From UMGS1322 sp900550765 (GTDB lineage Bacteria; Bacillota; Clostridia; Christensenellales; QALW01): 64,000 nucleotides of DNA. The stretch is from NCBI GenBank assembly GCA_958448705.1, contig CAUDEY010000002.1, positions 146,202-210,201 on the forward strand. Reading direction: 5' to 3'. How positions within the stretch are numbered: position 1 is the stretch's first letter; each line of letters begins with the position of its first letter. Shown in pieces: positions 1-8,748 of this stretch. Position numbers and translations under genes: made by a program. The notes beneath the pieces were generated by a model, which was not told the origin of the DNA, did no database searches, and worked only from the letters and a program-made list of their open reading frames with translations.

Positions 1-387
1 GGAATGGCTCCATCTGAAATTCGGCGCGCACTTTCTCCCTTTTATTCTTCCAAAGGAAAAACTTTCGGCTTCGGGCTTCCGCTTTTGAAGGCATCTGCCG
101 AGGAAGCTGGCGGATTTCTTCGCCTCTGTTCCCAAAAAGGCCGGGGAACGCTGATAAAAGCAGTATTTTCCAAAGCACATCCTGACAGAAAACCCATCGG
201 AAATATGGCCGAAACCATCCTGGTTTTAATGCAAAGCTGCCCGGAAGTCAATTTTCGCTTTACCTGCTGCGGCAGCGGAAAGCGCCTGTGCCTGGAAAGC
301 TCCCAGGTGCTGCAGATGCCCAACGGCAGAATTTCGCCCCAGGCAGCGGATGCGATAAAAGAAATTTTAAAACAATATAATCTATAA
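1..387 (+). CDS. HATPase-domain protein of hydrogenase operon, C-terminal part (5' truncated by window)
   Basis: The reading frame is open from the first base, so only the C-terminal part of the gene is present. The motif pair FYSSKG and FGFGLPLLKASAEEAGG matches the end of a GHKL/HATPase_c ATP-binding fold (the G boxes of histidine kinases and anti-sigma kinases). A tail of about 75 residues with the cysteine-rich run FTCCGSGKRLC follows. Small ATP-binding proteins of this type commonly precede NADH-dependent [FeFe] hydrogenase genes in Clostridia, and the next gene begins 19 bases downstream. A regulatory role is inference; no catalytic half is visible. The in-frame Met at position 4 is internal to the domain and not a real start. 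Confidence 0.75.
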   Translation, partial: GMAPSEIRRALSPFYSSKGKTFGFGLPLLKASAEEAGGFLRLCSQKGRGTLIKAVFSKAHPDRKPIGNMAETILVLMQSCPEVNFRFTCCGSGKRLCLESSQVLQMPNGRISPQAADAIKEILKQYNL

Positions 388-406
388 ACAGAAAGGGCAA
401 TTCGGT

Positions 407-763
407 ATGAGAACATTAGCTGAACTTACGGCGATCAAAGAGAAAAACAGACCTCTTGTTGCTATGCGTGAGGGAAAGGACGATATCCGCGTGGTTGTGG
501 CCATGGGAACCTGCGGTATCGCCGCCGGCGCACAGGAGGTACTTTCCGCCTTTATACAGGGCGTGAATGAGCAAGGCTTGTATGAGCATGTTTTAGTGCG
601 GCAGTCCGGCTGCGTGGGGTCCTGCGCACAGGAGCCTATTGTAGAAGTTTACCAGGACGGCAAGGAAAAGGTAACTTATGTGAGCATGACGCCTGAAAAG
701 GTAAAGCGCGTGATCACAGAACATCTCATCGGCGGCAAGCCGGTGGCCGAGTACATAAAATAA
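407..763 (+). CDS. Thioredoxin-like [2Fe-2S] ferredoxin-domain protein of the hydrogenase operon
   Basis: This 118-residue protein has the thioredoxin-like [2Fe-2S] ferredoxin fold related to NuoE and to the HydC subunit of electron-bifurcating hydrogenases. Visible cluster cysteines are C36 in GTCGIAAGA and C69/C73 in SGCVGSCAQEP. Only three of the four canonical positions are Cys, which I believe is normal for this short clostridial subfamily. It ends with the same GGKPVAEYIK-type tail seen at the end of the N-terminal domain of the next protein. It sits 15 bases before the HydB-like gene in a co-directional operon. Its role would be electron transfer between the flavin subunit and the hydrogenase. 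Confidence 0.85.
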   Translation: MRTLAELTAIKEKNRPLVAMREGKDDIRVVVAMGTCGIAAGAQEVLSAFIQGVNEQGLYEHVLVRQSGCVGSCAQEPIVEVYQDGKEKVTYVSMTPEKVKRVITEHLIGGKPVAEYIK

Positions 764-778
764 CGGAGGATAGAGAAA

Positions 779-2575
779 ATGTTTCGTTCACATGTTTTAA
801 TATGCGCCGGTACCGGCTGCACCTCTTCCGGCAGCGCACAGGTTGCCCAGGCTCTGGAGCAGGCCTTAGAGGAAAAGGGTCTGGAAAAAGAAATTAAGGT
901 AGTAAAAACAGGCTGTTTCGGCCTCTGCGCGCTGGGTCCCATTATGATTGTTTACCCCGAAGGTACCTTTTACAGCCGGGTAACACCGGAATTTATTCCC
1001 GAAATTGTGGAAGAACACCTTATAAAAGGCCGTCCGGTGGAGAAATATATATATAATGATTCCGATACCGTGCCCGAAAACGGCAAAACGGCAAAATTAA
1101 GCGATATCAAATTTTATAAAAAGCAAAAGCGTGTGGCGCTGCGCAACTGCGGCCTGATCGATCCGGAAAACATCAATGAATACATTGCCCGCGACGGCTA
1201 TATGGCCCTTGGCAAGGTTTTAACGGAAATGACCCCTGACCAGGTCATTCAAACCATGCTGGATTCCGGCCTGCGCGGCCGCGGCGGCGGCGGCTTCCCT
1301 ACAGGTATGAAGTGGAAGTTTGCCAAAAACAGCGTTTCAGACAAAAAATACGTGGTATGCAATGCCGACGAGGGGGATCCCGGCGCCTTTATGGACCGTT
1401 CGGTTTTAGAGGGCGATCCTCACGCGGTACTGGAGGCCATGGCCATTGCCGGCTACGCCATCGGTGCGGATGAAGGCTATATCTATGTGCGCGCGGAATA
1501 TCCCATCGCCGTGCACCGCCTGAACGTGGCTATTGAACAGGCGCGCGAAGCAGGTCTTTTGGGGAAAGATATTTTCTCCACCGGCTTTAATTTTGATATT
1601 CATATCCGTCTTGGCGCGGGTGCTTTTGTATGCGGTGAGGAAACCGCACTGCTGACCTCGATTGAAGGCCACCGCGGTGAGCCGCGTCCCCGTCCGCCGT
1701 TCCCGGCGGTCAAGGGACTGTTCGGCCAGCCCACGATCATCAACAACGTAGAAACCTACGCCAATATTCCCCAAATCATCAACAAGGGCGCCGATTGGTT
1801 CGCCTCCATGGGTACGGAAAAATCCAAGGGTACCAAGGTGTTCGCCCTGGGCGGAAAAATTGAGCACACAGGATTGGTGGAAATTCCCATGGGCACCACC
1901 CTGCGGGAAATTATTTACGATATCGGCGGCGGTATCCCCGGCGGAAAGGCCTTTAAGGCCGCGCAGACCGGCGGTCCGTCCGGCGGCTGTATTCCTGCTT
2001 CCTTAATCGATACCAAGGTGGACTACGATTCCCTGATTGCCATCGGCTCGATGATGGGCTCCGGCGGCCTGATTGTTATGGATGAGGACAACTGCATGGT
2101 GGATATCGCCAAATTCTTCTTAGAATTTACGGTAGACGAATCCTGCGGAAAATGTACGCCCTGCCGCATCGGTACCCGCCGCATGCTGGAGCTCTTAAAT
2201 AAGATCACCTCCGGCAAAGGCGAGGATGGCGATATTGAAAAATTAGAGGAGCTCGCCAATACGATCAAAACCTCCTCTCTTTGCGGCCTGGGCCAGACGG
2301 CACCGAACCCGGTTTTAAGCACCCTGCGCTATTTCAGGCATGAATATGAGGCGCATATCTACAAAAAGGAATGTCCCGCACATTACTGCAAGGCGTTTGC
2401 CCGCTATACGATCAATCCCGATAAGTGCAAAGGCTGCACGCTCTGTGCGCGCAACTGCCCGGTAGAAGCAATCTCCGGCTCGGTAAAACAGCCGCATGTA
2501 ATCGATCCTGCAAAGTGCATCAAGTGCGGTGCCTGCAAGAGCAGTTGTAAGTTCGGCGCAATCGAAATCAAATAA
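779..2575 (+). CDS. hydB: HydB/NuoF-like NAD(H)-binding flavoprotein subunit of bifurcating hydrogenase
   Basis: The 598-residue protein has the full length and domain order of HydB/NuoF. First comes an N-terminal thioredoxin-like [2Fe-2S] domain with C9, C14, C46 and C50. The FMN/NADH-binding NuoF core follows, with the glycine-rich GRGGGGFPTG and the GAGAYICGEE-like GAGAFVCGEETAL. Then come an SLBB segment, the [4Fe-4S] motif ESCGKCTPCRIG, and two C-terminal ferredoxin clusters (CKGCTLCARNC and CIKCGACKSSC). It oxidises or reduces NAD(H) and passes electrons to HydA. A GGAGG Shine-Dalgarno sequence precedes the ATG. Whether the complex truly bifurcates between ferredoxin and NADH cannot be read from sequence; the family assignment is secure. 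Confidence 0.93.
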   Translation: MFRSHVLICAGTGCTSSGSAQVAQALEQALEEKGLEKEIKVVKTGCFGLCALGPIMIVYPEGTFYSRVTPEFIPEIVEEHLIKGRPVEKYIYNDSDTVPENGKTAKLSDIKFYKKQKRVALRNCGLIDPENINEYIARDGYMALGKVLTEMTPDQVIQTMLDSGLRGRGGGGFPTGMKWKFAKNSVSDKKYVVCNADEGDPGAFMDRSVLEGDPHAVLEAMAIAGYAIGADEGYIYVRAEYPIAVHRLNVAIEQAREAGLLGKDIFSTGFNFDIHIRLGAGAFVCGEETALLTSIEGHRGEPRPRPPFPAVKGLFGQPTIINNVETYANIPQIINKGADWFASMGTEKSKGTKVFALGGKIEHTGLVEIPMGTTLREIIYDIGGGIPGGKAFKAAQTGGPSGGCIPASLIDTKVDYDSLIAIGSMMGSGGLIVMDEDNCMVDIAKFFLEFTVDESCGKCTPCRIGTRRMLELLNKITSGKGEDGDIEKLEELANTIKTSSLCGLGQTAPNPVLSTLRYFRHEYEAHIYKKECPAHYCKAFARYTINPDKCKGCTLCARNCPVEAISGSVKQPHVIDPAKCIKCGACKSSCKFGAIEIK

Positions 2576-2589
2576 CGGGAGGTAAAAAT

Positions 2590-4347
2590 ATGGAACAGAA
2601 AATGATTACTCTGACCATTGACGGCATCCAAGTAACCGTTCCCGACGGAACAACCGTTTTGGAGGCCGCAAAGGAAGCTAAAATCAATATTCCTACCCTG
2701 TGCTATTTAAAGGGTATTAACCAGATCGGCGCCTGCCGCATCTGTATGGTGGAAGTAGAAGGCGCCCGCGGCTTGGCCGCGGCGTGCGTAATGCCGGCCG
2801 GCGACGGAATGGTGGTGCGTACCAATACCCCTAAGCTGCGGTCGGTACGAAAAGCAAATTTGGAACTGCTGCTTTCCAACCACAATCGCGAATGCACCAC
2901 CTGCGTGCGCTCGGGAAATTGCGAACTTCAGGCGCTTTCAAACGAATACGGCGTAACAGACGTTCCCTTTGAGGGTGCCAAAACCTTTGAAGGCTGCCCC
3001 GTAGATGACGTTTCTCCTTCCATCGTACGCGATAACAGCAAGTGTATTCACTGCCGCCGCTGCATTGCCGCCTGTCAGAACGTACAAAAGATCGGCGCGA
3101 TCGGCATGTCCAAGCGCGGGTTCAGTTCCACGGTAGGCTCGGCCTTCGGCAAATCCTTGGCGGACAGCCCCTGCGTCAACTGCGGACAGTGCATTGAAGC
3201 ATGTCCCGTGGGCGCTCTGCATGAAAAAAGCGAAATTGATAAAGTTTGGGCTGCATTGGCCGATCCGGATAAAATCGTATGCGTACAGCCCGCACCCGCT
3301 GTGCGCGCCTCTTTGGGAGAAGAATTCGGACTGCCCATCGGCACCGGCGTTACCGGCAAAATGGTGGCCGCCATGCGCCGTTTAGGCTTTGACAAAGTAT
3401 TCGATACCGATTTCGGCGCTGATCTTACGATTATGGAAGAAGGCACCGAGCTGATCGACCGCATCCAAAACGGCGGCGTACTCCCGATGATTACCTCCTG
3501 CAGCCCGGGTTGGGTCACCTACTGCGAGAAATTCTTCCCTGAATTTATCCCGAACCTTTCCTCCTGCAAATCCCCGCACGAGATGACCGGAGCGATTATT
3601 AAAAGCTACTATGCCGAAAAAATGGACATCGATCCTGCAAACCTGTATGTGGTTTCGGTAATGCCCTGCACGGCGAAGAAATATGAAGCCGCCAGAGAAG
3701 AGCTTTCCCATAACGGTCTGCCGGATGTGGACGCCGTACTGACCGTGCGCGAATTTGCTAAAATGGTAAAAACCGCCGGCATTGACTTTGCTGAGCTTGA
3801 AGACGAAGATTTTGACCGCCTGCTGGGAGAATCCACCGGCGCAGGTGTAATTTTCGGTGCAACGGGCGGCGTAATGGAGGCTGCGCTCAGAACCGTTTAC
3901 GAGAAGGTAACCGGCCAAGAGCTGAAGAATGTTGACTTTACCGCCGTGCGCGGCTTTGAAGGCATCAAGGAGGCGGAAATTGACTTAAACGGCACGAAGA
4001 TTAAAGTTGCCATTGCTCACGGCACCGGCAATGCGGAAAAGCTGCTGACTGCCATTAAAAACGGCGAAAAGGAGTATACCTTTATTGAGATCATGTGCTG
4101 CCCCGGCGGCTGTATTACCGGCGGCGGACAGCCCATTGTAAGCGCAAAAAAACAGATGAGCGTTAATGTAAAAGAACTCCGCGCCAAAGTACTTTATGCC
4201 GAGGATGCGGGAAAAGCAAAGAGAAAATCCCATGAAAACGAAGAGATCGCAACGCTGTACAGGGAATATCTGGGTGAGCCCAACAGCCATTTAGCACACG
4301 AACTGCTGCATACTTCTTACGCGGCAAAAGAAAAATTCAAAAAATAA
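2590..4347 (+). CDS. hydA: NADH-dependent [FeFe] hydrogenase catalytic subunit
   Basis: This 585-residue enzyme reduces protons to H2 (or the reverse) and takes electrons from the preceding NuoF-like subunit. Its N-terminus carries a plant-type [2Fe-2S] domain (CYLKGINQIGACRICMVEVEG), the His-Cys3 [4Fe-4S] motif near HNRECTTCVRSGNC, and two [4Fe-4S] clusters (CIHCRRCIAAC, CVNCGQCIEAC). The H-cluster motifs are L1 TSCSPGW at residues 302-308, L2 MPCTAKK at 358-364 and L3 EIMCCPGGCITGGGQP from residue 500. A small-subunit-like tail (YREYLGEPNSHLAHELLHTSY) ends the protein. L1 has Ser where the Cys-Cys form TSCCPxW has its second Cys; related clostridial NAD-linked enzymes share this, to my recollection. 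Last gene of the operon, followed by a strong terminator. Confidence 0.95.
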   Translation: MEQKMITLTIDGIQVTVPDGTTVLEAAKEAKINIPTLCYLKGINQIGACRICMVEVEGARGLAAACVMPAGDGMVVRTNTPKLRSVRKANLELLLSNHNRECTTCVRSGNCELQALSNEYGVTDVPFEGAKTFEGCPVDDVSPSIVRDNSKCIHCRRCIAACQNVQKIGAIGMSKRGFSSTVGSAFGKSLADSPCVNCGQCIEACPVGALHEKSEIDKVWAALADPDKIVCVQPAPAVRASLGEEFGLPIGTGVTGKMVAAMRRLGFDKVFDTDFGADLTIMEEGTELIDRIQNGGVLPMITSCSPGWVTYCEKFFPEFIPNLSSCKSPHEMTGAIIKSYYAEKMDIDPANLYVVSVMPCTAKKYEAAREELSHNGLPDVDAVLTVREFAKMVKTAGIDFAELEDEDFDRLLGESTGAGVIFGATGGVMEAALRTVYEKVTGQELKNVDFTAVRGFEGIKEAEIDLNGTKIKVAIAHGTGNAEKLLTAIKNGEKEYTFIEIMCCPGGCITGGGQPIVSAKKQMSVNVKELRAKVLYAEDAGKAKRKSHENEEIATLYREYLGEPNSHLAHELLHTSYAAKEKFKK

Positions 4348-4372
4348 CAAAAAGGACGGATATGTTCCAAAA

Positions 4373-4404
4373 CAGCCATAGCTGCATTTGCTATGGCTGT
4401 TTTT
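4373..4404 (+). terminator. Intrinsic terminator of the hydrogenase operon
   Basis: A perfect 10-base stem (CAGCCATAGC / GCTATGGCTG) with a 7-base loop is followed directly by five T residues. It lies 25 bases after the hydA stop codon. Confidence 0.92.
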
Positions 4405-4489
4405 ATATCTCTGCGTTTTTATAACAGCATTTACATAAAAGATCCGATATAATTCCAAAAACAGAATTTTTTGCAAACATCAAAATGAG

Positions 4490-4900
4490 CAAAATCTCAG
4501 CTCTCCCCCGCTTTTCCGGCCCCCCTTATGAGCCATCCTCGCAGAGTGCGGATAGGGAAACGTTGAAGTTCTCTCTTTCCATGTCGCTTGCGCTCGCCGT
4601 CCCTTCCCAAAAGGAACCGGAATATATTGCTGCGAAGATAGGATACAAAGCTGCTTTCTGCTCCATGACGGCTGAGAGCGCAGATAAGCCCCCTAGGGAG
4701 ATAACGAAAGTTTTGACGGAGAGAGGGAATGAGCAAAATGCGGCGTATGCTGGAATCCCGCATTCCTTTATTCTGCAGCCGCTCTCCGGCTTTTCTTATC
4801 AGGAGGAATCTGTTGATGATGGCGAGGGAAGGTTTAATGGGTACGCACGTCTCTCCTTCCGCCTCGCTTATGCTCGAAAAGCACGCCGAAAAAACGAAGT
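4490..4900. repeat. Gene-free stretch with two decayed copies of the dispersed intergenic repeat
   Basis: The 1 kb between hydA and spo0A holds no convincing gene. Two segments, about 4502-4610 and 4772-4885, resemble degenerate copies of the repeat at the right end of the window, in the opposite orientation. Each begins near a (C)CGCTTTTCCGGC or CTCTCCGGCTTTTC block, passes a CAG-GGA block, and ends in a CTCTC-TTCC...CGCTT(A/G)...GCTCG block, in the same order as the complement of 63822-64000. The match is patchy and judged by eye. From about 4900 to 5320 the sequence turns A+T rich, with nothing else I recognise. Confidence 0.45.
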
Positions 4901-5323
4901 TTCTTTTTATAGTAAAAGTTAATACAAAAGTCATTTTTCGGCACAGCTGCCATGTTCCTTCGCTGGAAGCTCTCCTTTTCCTCCAAAACTTACAAACAAT
5001 ACTTTTTGAGTTTCACAGCAAAAAAAGAAAAATAAAAAAATTTTATCGCGGCCCTTGTTTTTTATTGCTGCAAGAACAGGTATTGGCCTGTTTTTCGATA
5101 TATTTCGGCAAAAATTGCAGAGCGATTTATTCTTTTTTCTCCTTCTTAGTACGACAATATCCTATAAATTCTCCGTTAAAGAACGCGCATATTTCCAAGG
5201 TTTTTACCATTTATTCCCACTTTTCGATAAAAAGACCTTGTATCTTTTGCCGTATCCTTAAAACCGAAAAAATCCTGTCATACGATTTTTTGTGGAAAAT
5301 ATGGAGCATATTACATAAAATGG

Positions 5324-5352
5324 TTGCTTTTTTCTGCCGTAAATGGTAAGAT
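5324..5352 (+). promoter_or_regulatory. Candidate promoter of spo0A
   Basis: TTGCTT and TAAGAT are separated by 17 bases, about 70 bases before the spo0A start. The match to the vegetative consensus is moderate. Two TTCGGCA heptamers upstream (4937-4943 and 5104-5110) fit the reverse of the 0A-box pattern TGNCGAA and could mediate autoregulation, but heptamers this short also occur by chance. Confidence 0.45.
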
Positions 5353-5422
5353 ATGATTGTAAAAAAAATAACGCCGTCGTAAATTGATGTTCTGACGGAT
5401 GCAAAGCAAAGGAGAAGTTGTT

Positions 5423-6205
5423 ATGGAGGAAAAAACCAAAATTCTGATCGTGGATGACAATCCCGATGTACGCACCCAACTCAGCGGTATGCTGGCCGGA
5501 ATGGAAGAGGTAAAGCTGGTAGGCACCGCTGCGAACGGAATGACTGCCATCGATATGATTAATCGTTTTAAACCCGATATCGTGCTGCTGGATATCATTA
5601 TGCCGCAGCTGGATGGTTTTGGCGTTATCGAATACCTGAACGAACATGACTGCATGCCCAACGTAATCGTAATCTCTGCCCTTTCACAAGAAAACTTTAT
5701 TATGCGAGCACTGGAAATGGGTGTAAAATATTACATAGCCAAGCCCTTTGAATGCGATAACATTAAAAACCGAATCCGTGATCTCATCGCCATGAGTAAA
5801 GGCATGATGCCGGTACGCGCCCACAACTTAACCCCTACCTCCGGCAGCGAGACCCGTTCGATTGATGAAAAGATCAGCAGTGTGTTCATTACCATCGGCA
5901 TTCCCGCGCATATCAAGGGCTATCACTTCCTGCGCGAAGCCATCAAAATGGTAGTGGAAAATCCCGATATCATCAACCGAATCACCAAAGACCTATACCC
6001 AGGCATTGCCAAGCACTTTAATACCAGCCCCAGCAAGGTAGAACGGGCTATCCGCCATGCGATTGAAGTAGCCTGGACCAGAGGCCGCATTGATAACATC
6101 AATCAGGTATTCGGCTACAACGTTTACAATAAAAATGATAAGCCGACCAATGGCGAATTTATCGCCCTGATTGCGGACAAGCTGATCATAGAAAAATCAG
6201 CCTGA
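5423..6205 (+). CDS. spo0A: Sporulation master response regulator Spo0A
   Basis: This 260-residue protein is Spo0A, the phosphorelay-activated transcription factor that commits endospore-forming Firmicutes to sporulation. The N-terminal receiver domain shows the acidic pair D11/D12, phosphoacceptor D57 in DIVLLDIIMP, and the conserved Lys in AKPF. After a linker, the sporulation-specific effector domain (from about residue 145) includes the recognition region SPSKVERAIRHAIEVAWTRG. The start is placed at the ATG at 5423 because an AGGAGAAG Shine-Dalgarno lies 8 bases upstream; an in-frame ATG-like start 24 bases earlier would put that signal inside the gene. It is monocistronic here, without the spoIVB neighbour seen in Bacillus. 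Confidence 0.96.
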   Translation: MEEKTKILIVDDNPDVRTQLSGMLAGMEEVKLVGTAANGMTAIDMINRFKPDIVLLDIIMPQLDGFGVIEYLNEHDCMPNVIVISALSQENFIMRALEMGVKYYIAKPFECDNIKNRIRDLIAMSKGMMPVRAHNLTPTSGSETRSIDEKISSVFITIGIPAHIKGYHFLREAIKMVVENPDIINRITKDLYPGIAKHFNTSPSKVERAIRHAIEVAWTRGRIDNINQVFGYNVYNKNDKPTNGEFIALIADKLIIEKSA

Positions 6206-6289
6206 AACGCCAATCCTCCATTCGTCTTCGAAGTTCAGGGAATGAGACCGACCGCTCAACCCTTGTACAACGCGGGCGATTTTGTTTGC

Positions 6290-6318
6290 AGGGGGCAGCA
6301 AATCTGCCCTCCTTTTTT
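6290..6318 (+). terminator. Intrinsic terminator after spo0A
   Basis: GGGGGCAG and CTGCCCTCC form a stem around the short loop CAAAT, followed by TTTTTT. Confidence 0.8.
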
Positions 6319-6494
6319 ATTGAAGATCTTGGAAATTCCCCAGCTTCTCTCTGTATTTTTTTGAAAAATTTTCCATGGTATAGGAACAGGAAATATGTGA
6401 AAATAATACATTATAAAAGTGATAAAAATTTTGCTTGATTTTTTAGCTTAAATAAAATATAATGTAGCCAAAAATATGAGCTGAGGTGATTATA

Positions 6495-6845
6495 ATGTAT
6501 ATTAAATGTCCAAGATGCATGCTTAACTATATAAATGAAGAAACGGAACAATACTGCAAAGTCTGCCTGGTAGATATGGGAAAAATCCAGGGGCAGCCGG
6601 AGCTGGATTTGGAAGAAGAATACAAGCTCTGCCCTGAGTGCGGGGAAAATTATCTGGAAGAAGGCGAAGAAATCTGCTATGCCTGCCGTCTGGAGCATAT
6701 GAAGCACGAAGAAAAGGACGAAGATTCCATTGAGGCCTTTGATGACGGCGATGATGTTCTTCCTGATACTGTGGATGATTCCCTGGACGCTATTGCAGAA
6801 ATGGAAAATGAAGAAGAGGAAAAAGAAGATCTTGCAGAGGAATAA
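6495..6845 (+). CDS. Small double zinc-ribbon protein with acidic tail
   Basis: This 116-residue protein of unknown function has two Cys-X2-Cys pairs at each of two ribbons: CPRC...CKVC near residues 5-25 and CPEC...CYAC near residues 47-67. These are likely to bind two zinc ions. The last 50 residues are strongly acidic (runs of Glu and Asp) and probably disordered. An AGGTG Shine-Dalgarno lies 6 bases before the ATG at 6495; a GTG nine bases earlier is less likely. It stands alone between the spo0A terminator and another hairpin. Acidic zinc-ribbon proteins can bind basic partners such as ribosomal or polymerase subunits, but nothing here identifies the target. Confidence 0.75.
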   Translation: MYIKCPRCMLNYINEETEQYCKVCLVDMGKIQGQPELDLEEEYKLCPECGENYLEEGEEICYACRLEHMKHEEKDEDSIEAFDDGDDVLPDTVDDSLDAIAEMENEEEEKEDLAEE

Positions 6846-6904
6846 AAAAAGCAGCCTTTTTAAGGCCTGTTGTATTTTCCTGTAAAGAATCAAAAAAAAC
6901 ATAT

Positions 6905-6944
6905 AAAAGGCGGTGTGCCATCGAAGGGAACACCGTCTTTTTAT
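6905..6944. terminator. Intrinsic terminator between convergent genes
   Basis: A hairpin pairing GGCGGTGT with ACACCGTC is followed by TTTTT on the plus strand. It lies between the zinc-ribbon gene and the oppositely directed antiporter gene, and A-rich sequence on its left could let it act both ways. Confidence 0.7.
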
Positions 6945-7015
6945 TCTTATTTTATTCTCTTTTTGATCTGCGCCGTCTTTTTTGTATTATATGGTATATT
7001 TGCAAAGATTAAATG

Positions 7016-8233
7016 CTACTTTTTGATCTCTCCCGCCCATTTAAAAGCAAATTTTGCTACAATAACTGCAATAATTTCATTCACGATCGCCGCAGCCACA
7101 ATGGTTCCTGATACAATAGAAGCAAGAGAAGGATCGATTGCGGATAACGTTGTAACGGCAATACCCGTGAACACCAAAGAAACCCCGGAGTGCGGCAACA
7201 GCGTAAAGCCAAGATATTTTGTAACAACCGGATCTGCTTTTGTCAGCTTGCCGCCCAAATACGCTCCTCCGATTTTTCCCACAGCTCTTGAAAGAATATA
7301 AAGCACCGTAAAAAGGCCGGCACCAGCGATCAGACGATAATCCAAGGGCATACCCAGATTCACAATAACAAGAATAAGAGACAGATTCAGCAGCGGATTA
7401 TAGAATTCTAAAGTTTCTTTAAGCTCATTTTCAGGCACAATATTTACAACAGTAGCACTGAATGCCATACCGATCAGCAAATAATTTAAGCGGAAAGAAT
7501 GAAAAACATACCCATCAATAAGCAAACCGCAAAGCGCCGCGATACACAGGAAAAGCAGCAGGAACACAAATCGGCTGCGATTACTTTTTACTCTTTTTAT
7601 CAAAAAAGCGGCTAAAAATCCTGTTAAAATTCCAATGATAAACGGAAGCAAAACAATTCCCACAATGACAAAAGGAGAAACCGAGGTATTGCCGTTTGTT
7701 CCGCTTATAACAGAAATAACGGTAAAAAAAACAATAACGCCGATAATATCGTCAATTGCAGCAAGGGGAAGCAGAGTTCTGGTAACAGGACCGCTTGTAT
7801 GATATTCATTTACAATGGACAGAGCCGGTGCGGGTGCGGTTGCCAATGCAATTCCTCCGAAAACAAAGGCTAAATAAACCGGAATATCCATAAGGAGAAA
7901 AACAACGGAAAAAGCAGCGGTTACAAACAAAAAGGTTCCTATCGACTGTATAAAAGTAATACCGAGAATCTGCTTGCCCGAACTTGCAATCTTTTTAAAA
8001 ATAATTTCACGCCCGATCATTACCCCGGCAAAGCATTCAAAAAATTTTATACAAACCGTATACCACAATGCATTGGTGGTATCCAGTGTTACTACTTGTG
8101 CAAGATACGGTCCAAAAACAATCCCTGCAATCAGCCACCCAAGAATCGCCGGCAGTTTCAGCTTTGAAACCAATTTTCCGCAAACTGAAGCCGTACAGAG
8201 TATTGCAAAAACACGAAGTACTCCTATCATCAT
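7016..8233 (-). CDS. Cation/proton antiporter, CPA2 family
   Basis: This 405-residue integral membrane protein looks like a KefB/NapA-type (CPA2) Na+ or K+/H+ antiporter. It has about a dozen hydrophobic segments, the early motif LPAILGWLIAGIVFGP of the family, and the acidic pair in LAAIDDIIG, where the ion-binding aspartates of these exchangers lie. There is no C-terminal RCK/TrkA-N domain. The start is set at 8233, where ATG overlaps the TGA of the upstream TetR gene (ATGA), so the two genes are translationally coupled. The pairing suggests that the regulator controls the transporter, perhaps in response to a toxic ion or compound. Ion specificity cannot be inferred. Confidence 0.88.
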   Translation of the reverse strand: MMIGVLRVFAILCTASVCGKLVSKLKLPAILGWLIAGIVFGPYLAQVVTLDTTNALWYTVCIKFFECFAGVMIGREIIFKKIASSGKQILGITFIQSIGTFLFVTAAFSVVFLLMDIPVYLAFVFGGIALATAPAPALSIVNEYHTSGPVTRTLLPLAAIDDIIGVIVFFTVISVISGTNGNTSVSPFVIVGIVLLPFIIGILTGFLAAFLIKRVKSNRSRFVFLLLFLCIAALCGLLIDGYVFHSFRLNYLLIGMAFSATVVNIVPENELKETLEFYNPLLNLSLILVIVNLGMPLDYRLIAGAGLFTVLYILSRAVGKIGGAYLGGKLTKADPVVTKYLGFTLLPHSGVSLVFTGIAVTTLSAIDPSLASIVSGTIVAAAIVNEIIAVIVAKFAFKWAGEIKK

Positions 8234-8718
8234 AATAATTCCACCAATCTTTCTATAACAGCATCCGGATTCAGCTGTATACTGCAAAGTTTTTCAAAGG
8301 ATCCGTCAATGATGACGCGAAGTGTTCTTCGATCCTTCCCCGAAGTTCTTTGTTCCAAAAACAAACAAATGATTTCCCAAAGAGCGTCGTTCTGCTCTGC
8401 AGTATACGCCTGGATTGCCGCATTTAATTTATATTTATTAAAAATAACCCGGCGGGTCATTATTTTGGCATCAAAGTAAAGAAAAAGCAAATCCGAACCA
8501 ATCGATGCCGCATTGCTTTTTAGCAGGGCCGCCGCTTTTTTCTTTGCATCGGCATAATACTTTTCATACAAAGCCAAAGCAAGGGCCTCTTTATCCGGAA
8601 AAAATTTATAAATTGTTTTTTTAGAAAGTCCCAATTGACTTGCTAACGTATCTACCGAAAATTTCAGCCCTTCGTGCCGGAGATTTTCAATTGCCGTATA
8701 AAGAATTTTTTCTTTCAT
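8230..8718 (-). CDS. TetR/AcrR family transcriptional regulator
   Basis: The 162-residue protein has a typical TetR N-terminal helix-turn-helix (about residues 20-45, TLASQLGLSKKTIYKFFPDKEAL) and a short all-helical ligand-binding C-terminus of unknown specificity. It is the first gene of a two-gene operon with the antiporter. A consensus promoter and a 10-base inverted repeat lie directly upstream, so autorepression is likely. The leader between the promoter and ATG is only about 25 bases and contains no clear Shine-Dalgarno. The palindrome itself occupies that space, so translation may be weak or influenced by the hairpin. Confidence 0.88.
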   Translation of the reverse strand: MKEKILYTAIENLRHEGLKFSVDTLASQLGLSKKTIYKFFPDKEALALALYEKYYADAKKKAAALLKSNAASIGSDLLFLYFDAKIMTRRVIFNKYKLNAAIQAYTAEQNDALWEIICLFLEQRTSGKDRRTLRVIIDGSFEKLCSIQLNPDAVIERLVELL

Positions 8719-8720
8719 AA

Positions 8721-8748
8721 GGAAACAAAATCTTTCTTTTTTGTTTCC
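8721..8748. promoter_or_regulatory. Putative TetR operator palindrome
   Basis: GGAAACAAAA and TTTTGTTTCC form a perfect 10-base inverted repeat with an 8-base spacer. It starts one base downstream of the -10 element and covers the expected transcription start, so bound repressor would block the promoter. In RNA it could also fold into a hairpin just before the start codon. Confidence 0.75.

Noticed and set aside
4485..4934. Open frames of about 145 codons on both strands between hydA and spo0A
   Set aside because: Both are Ser/Arg/Pro-biased with no ribosome site or domain, and the DNA resembles decayed intergenic repeats.
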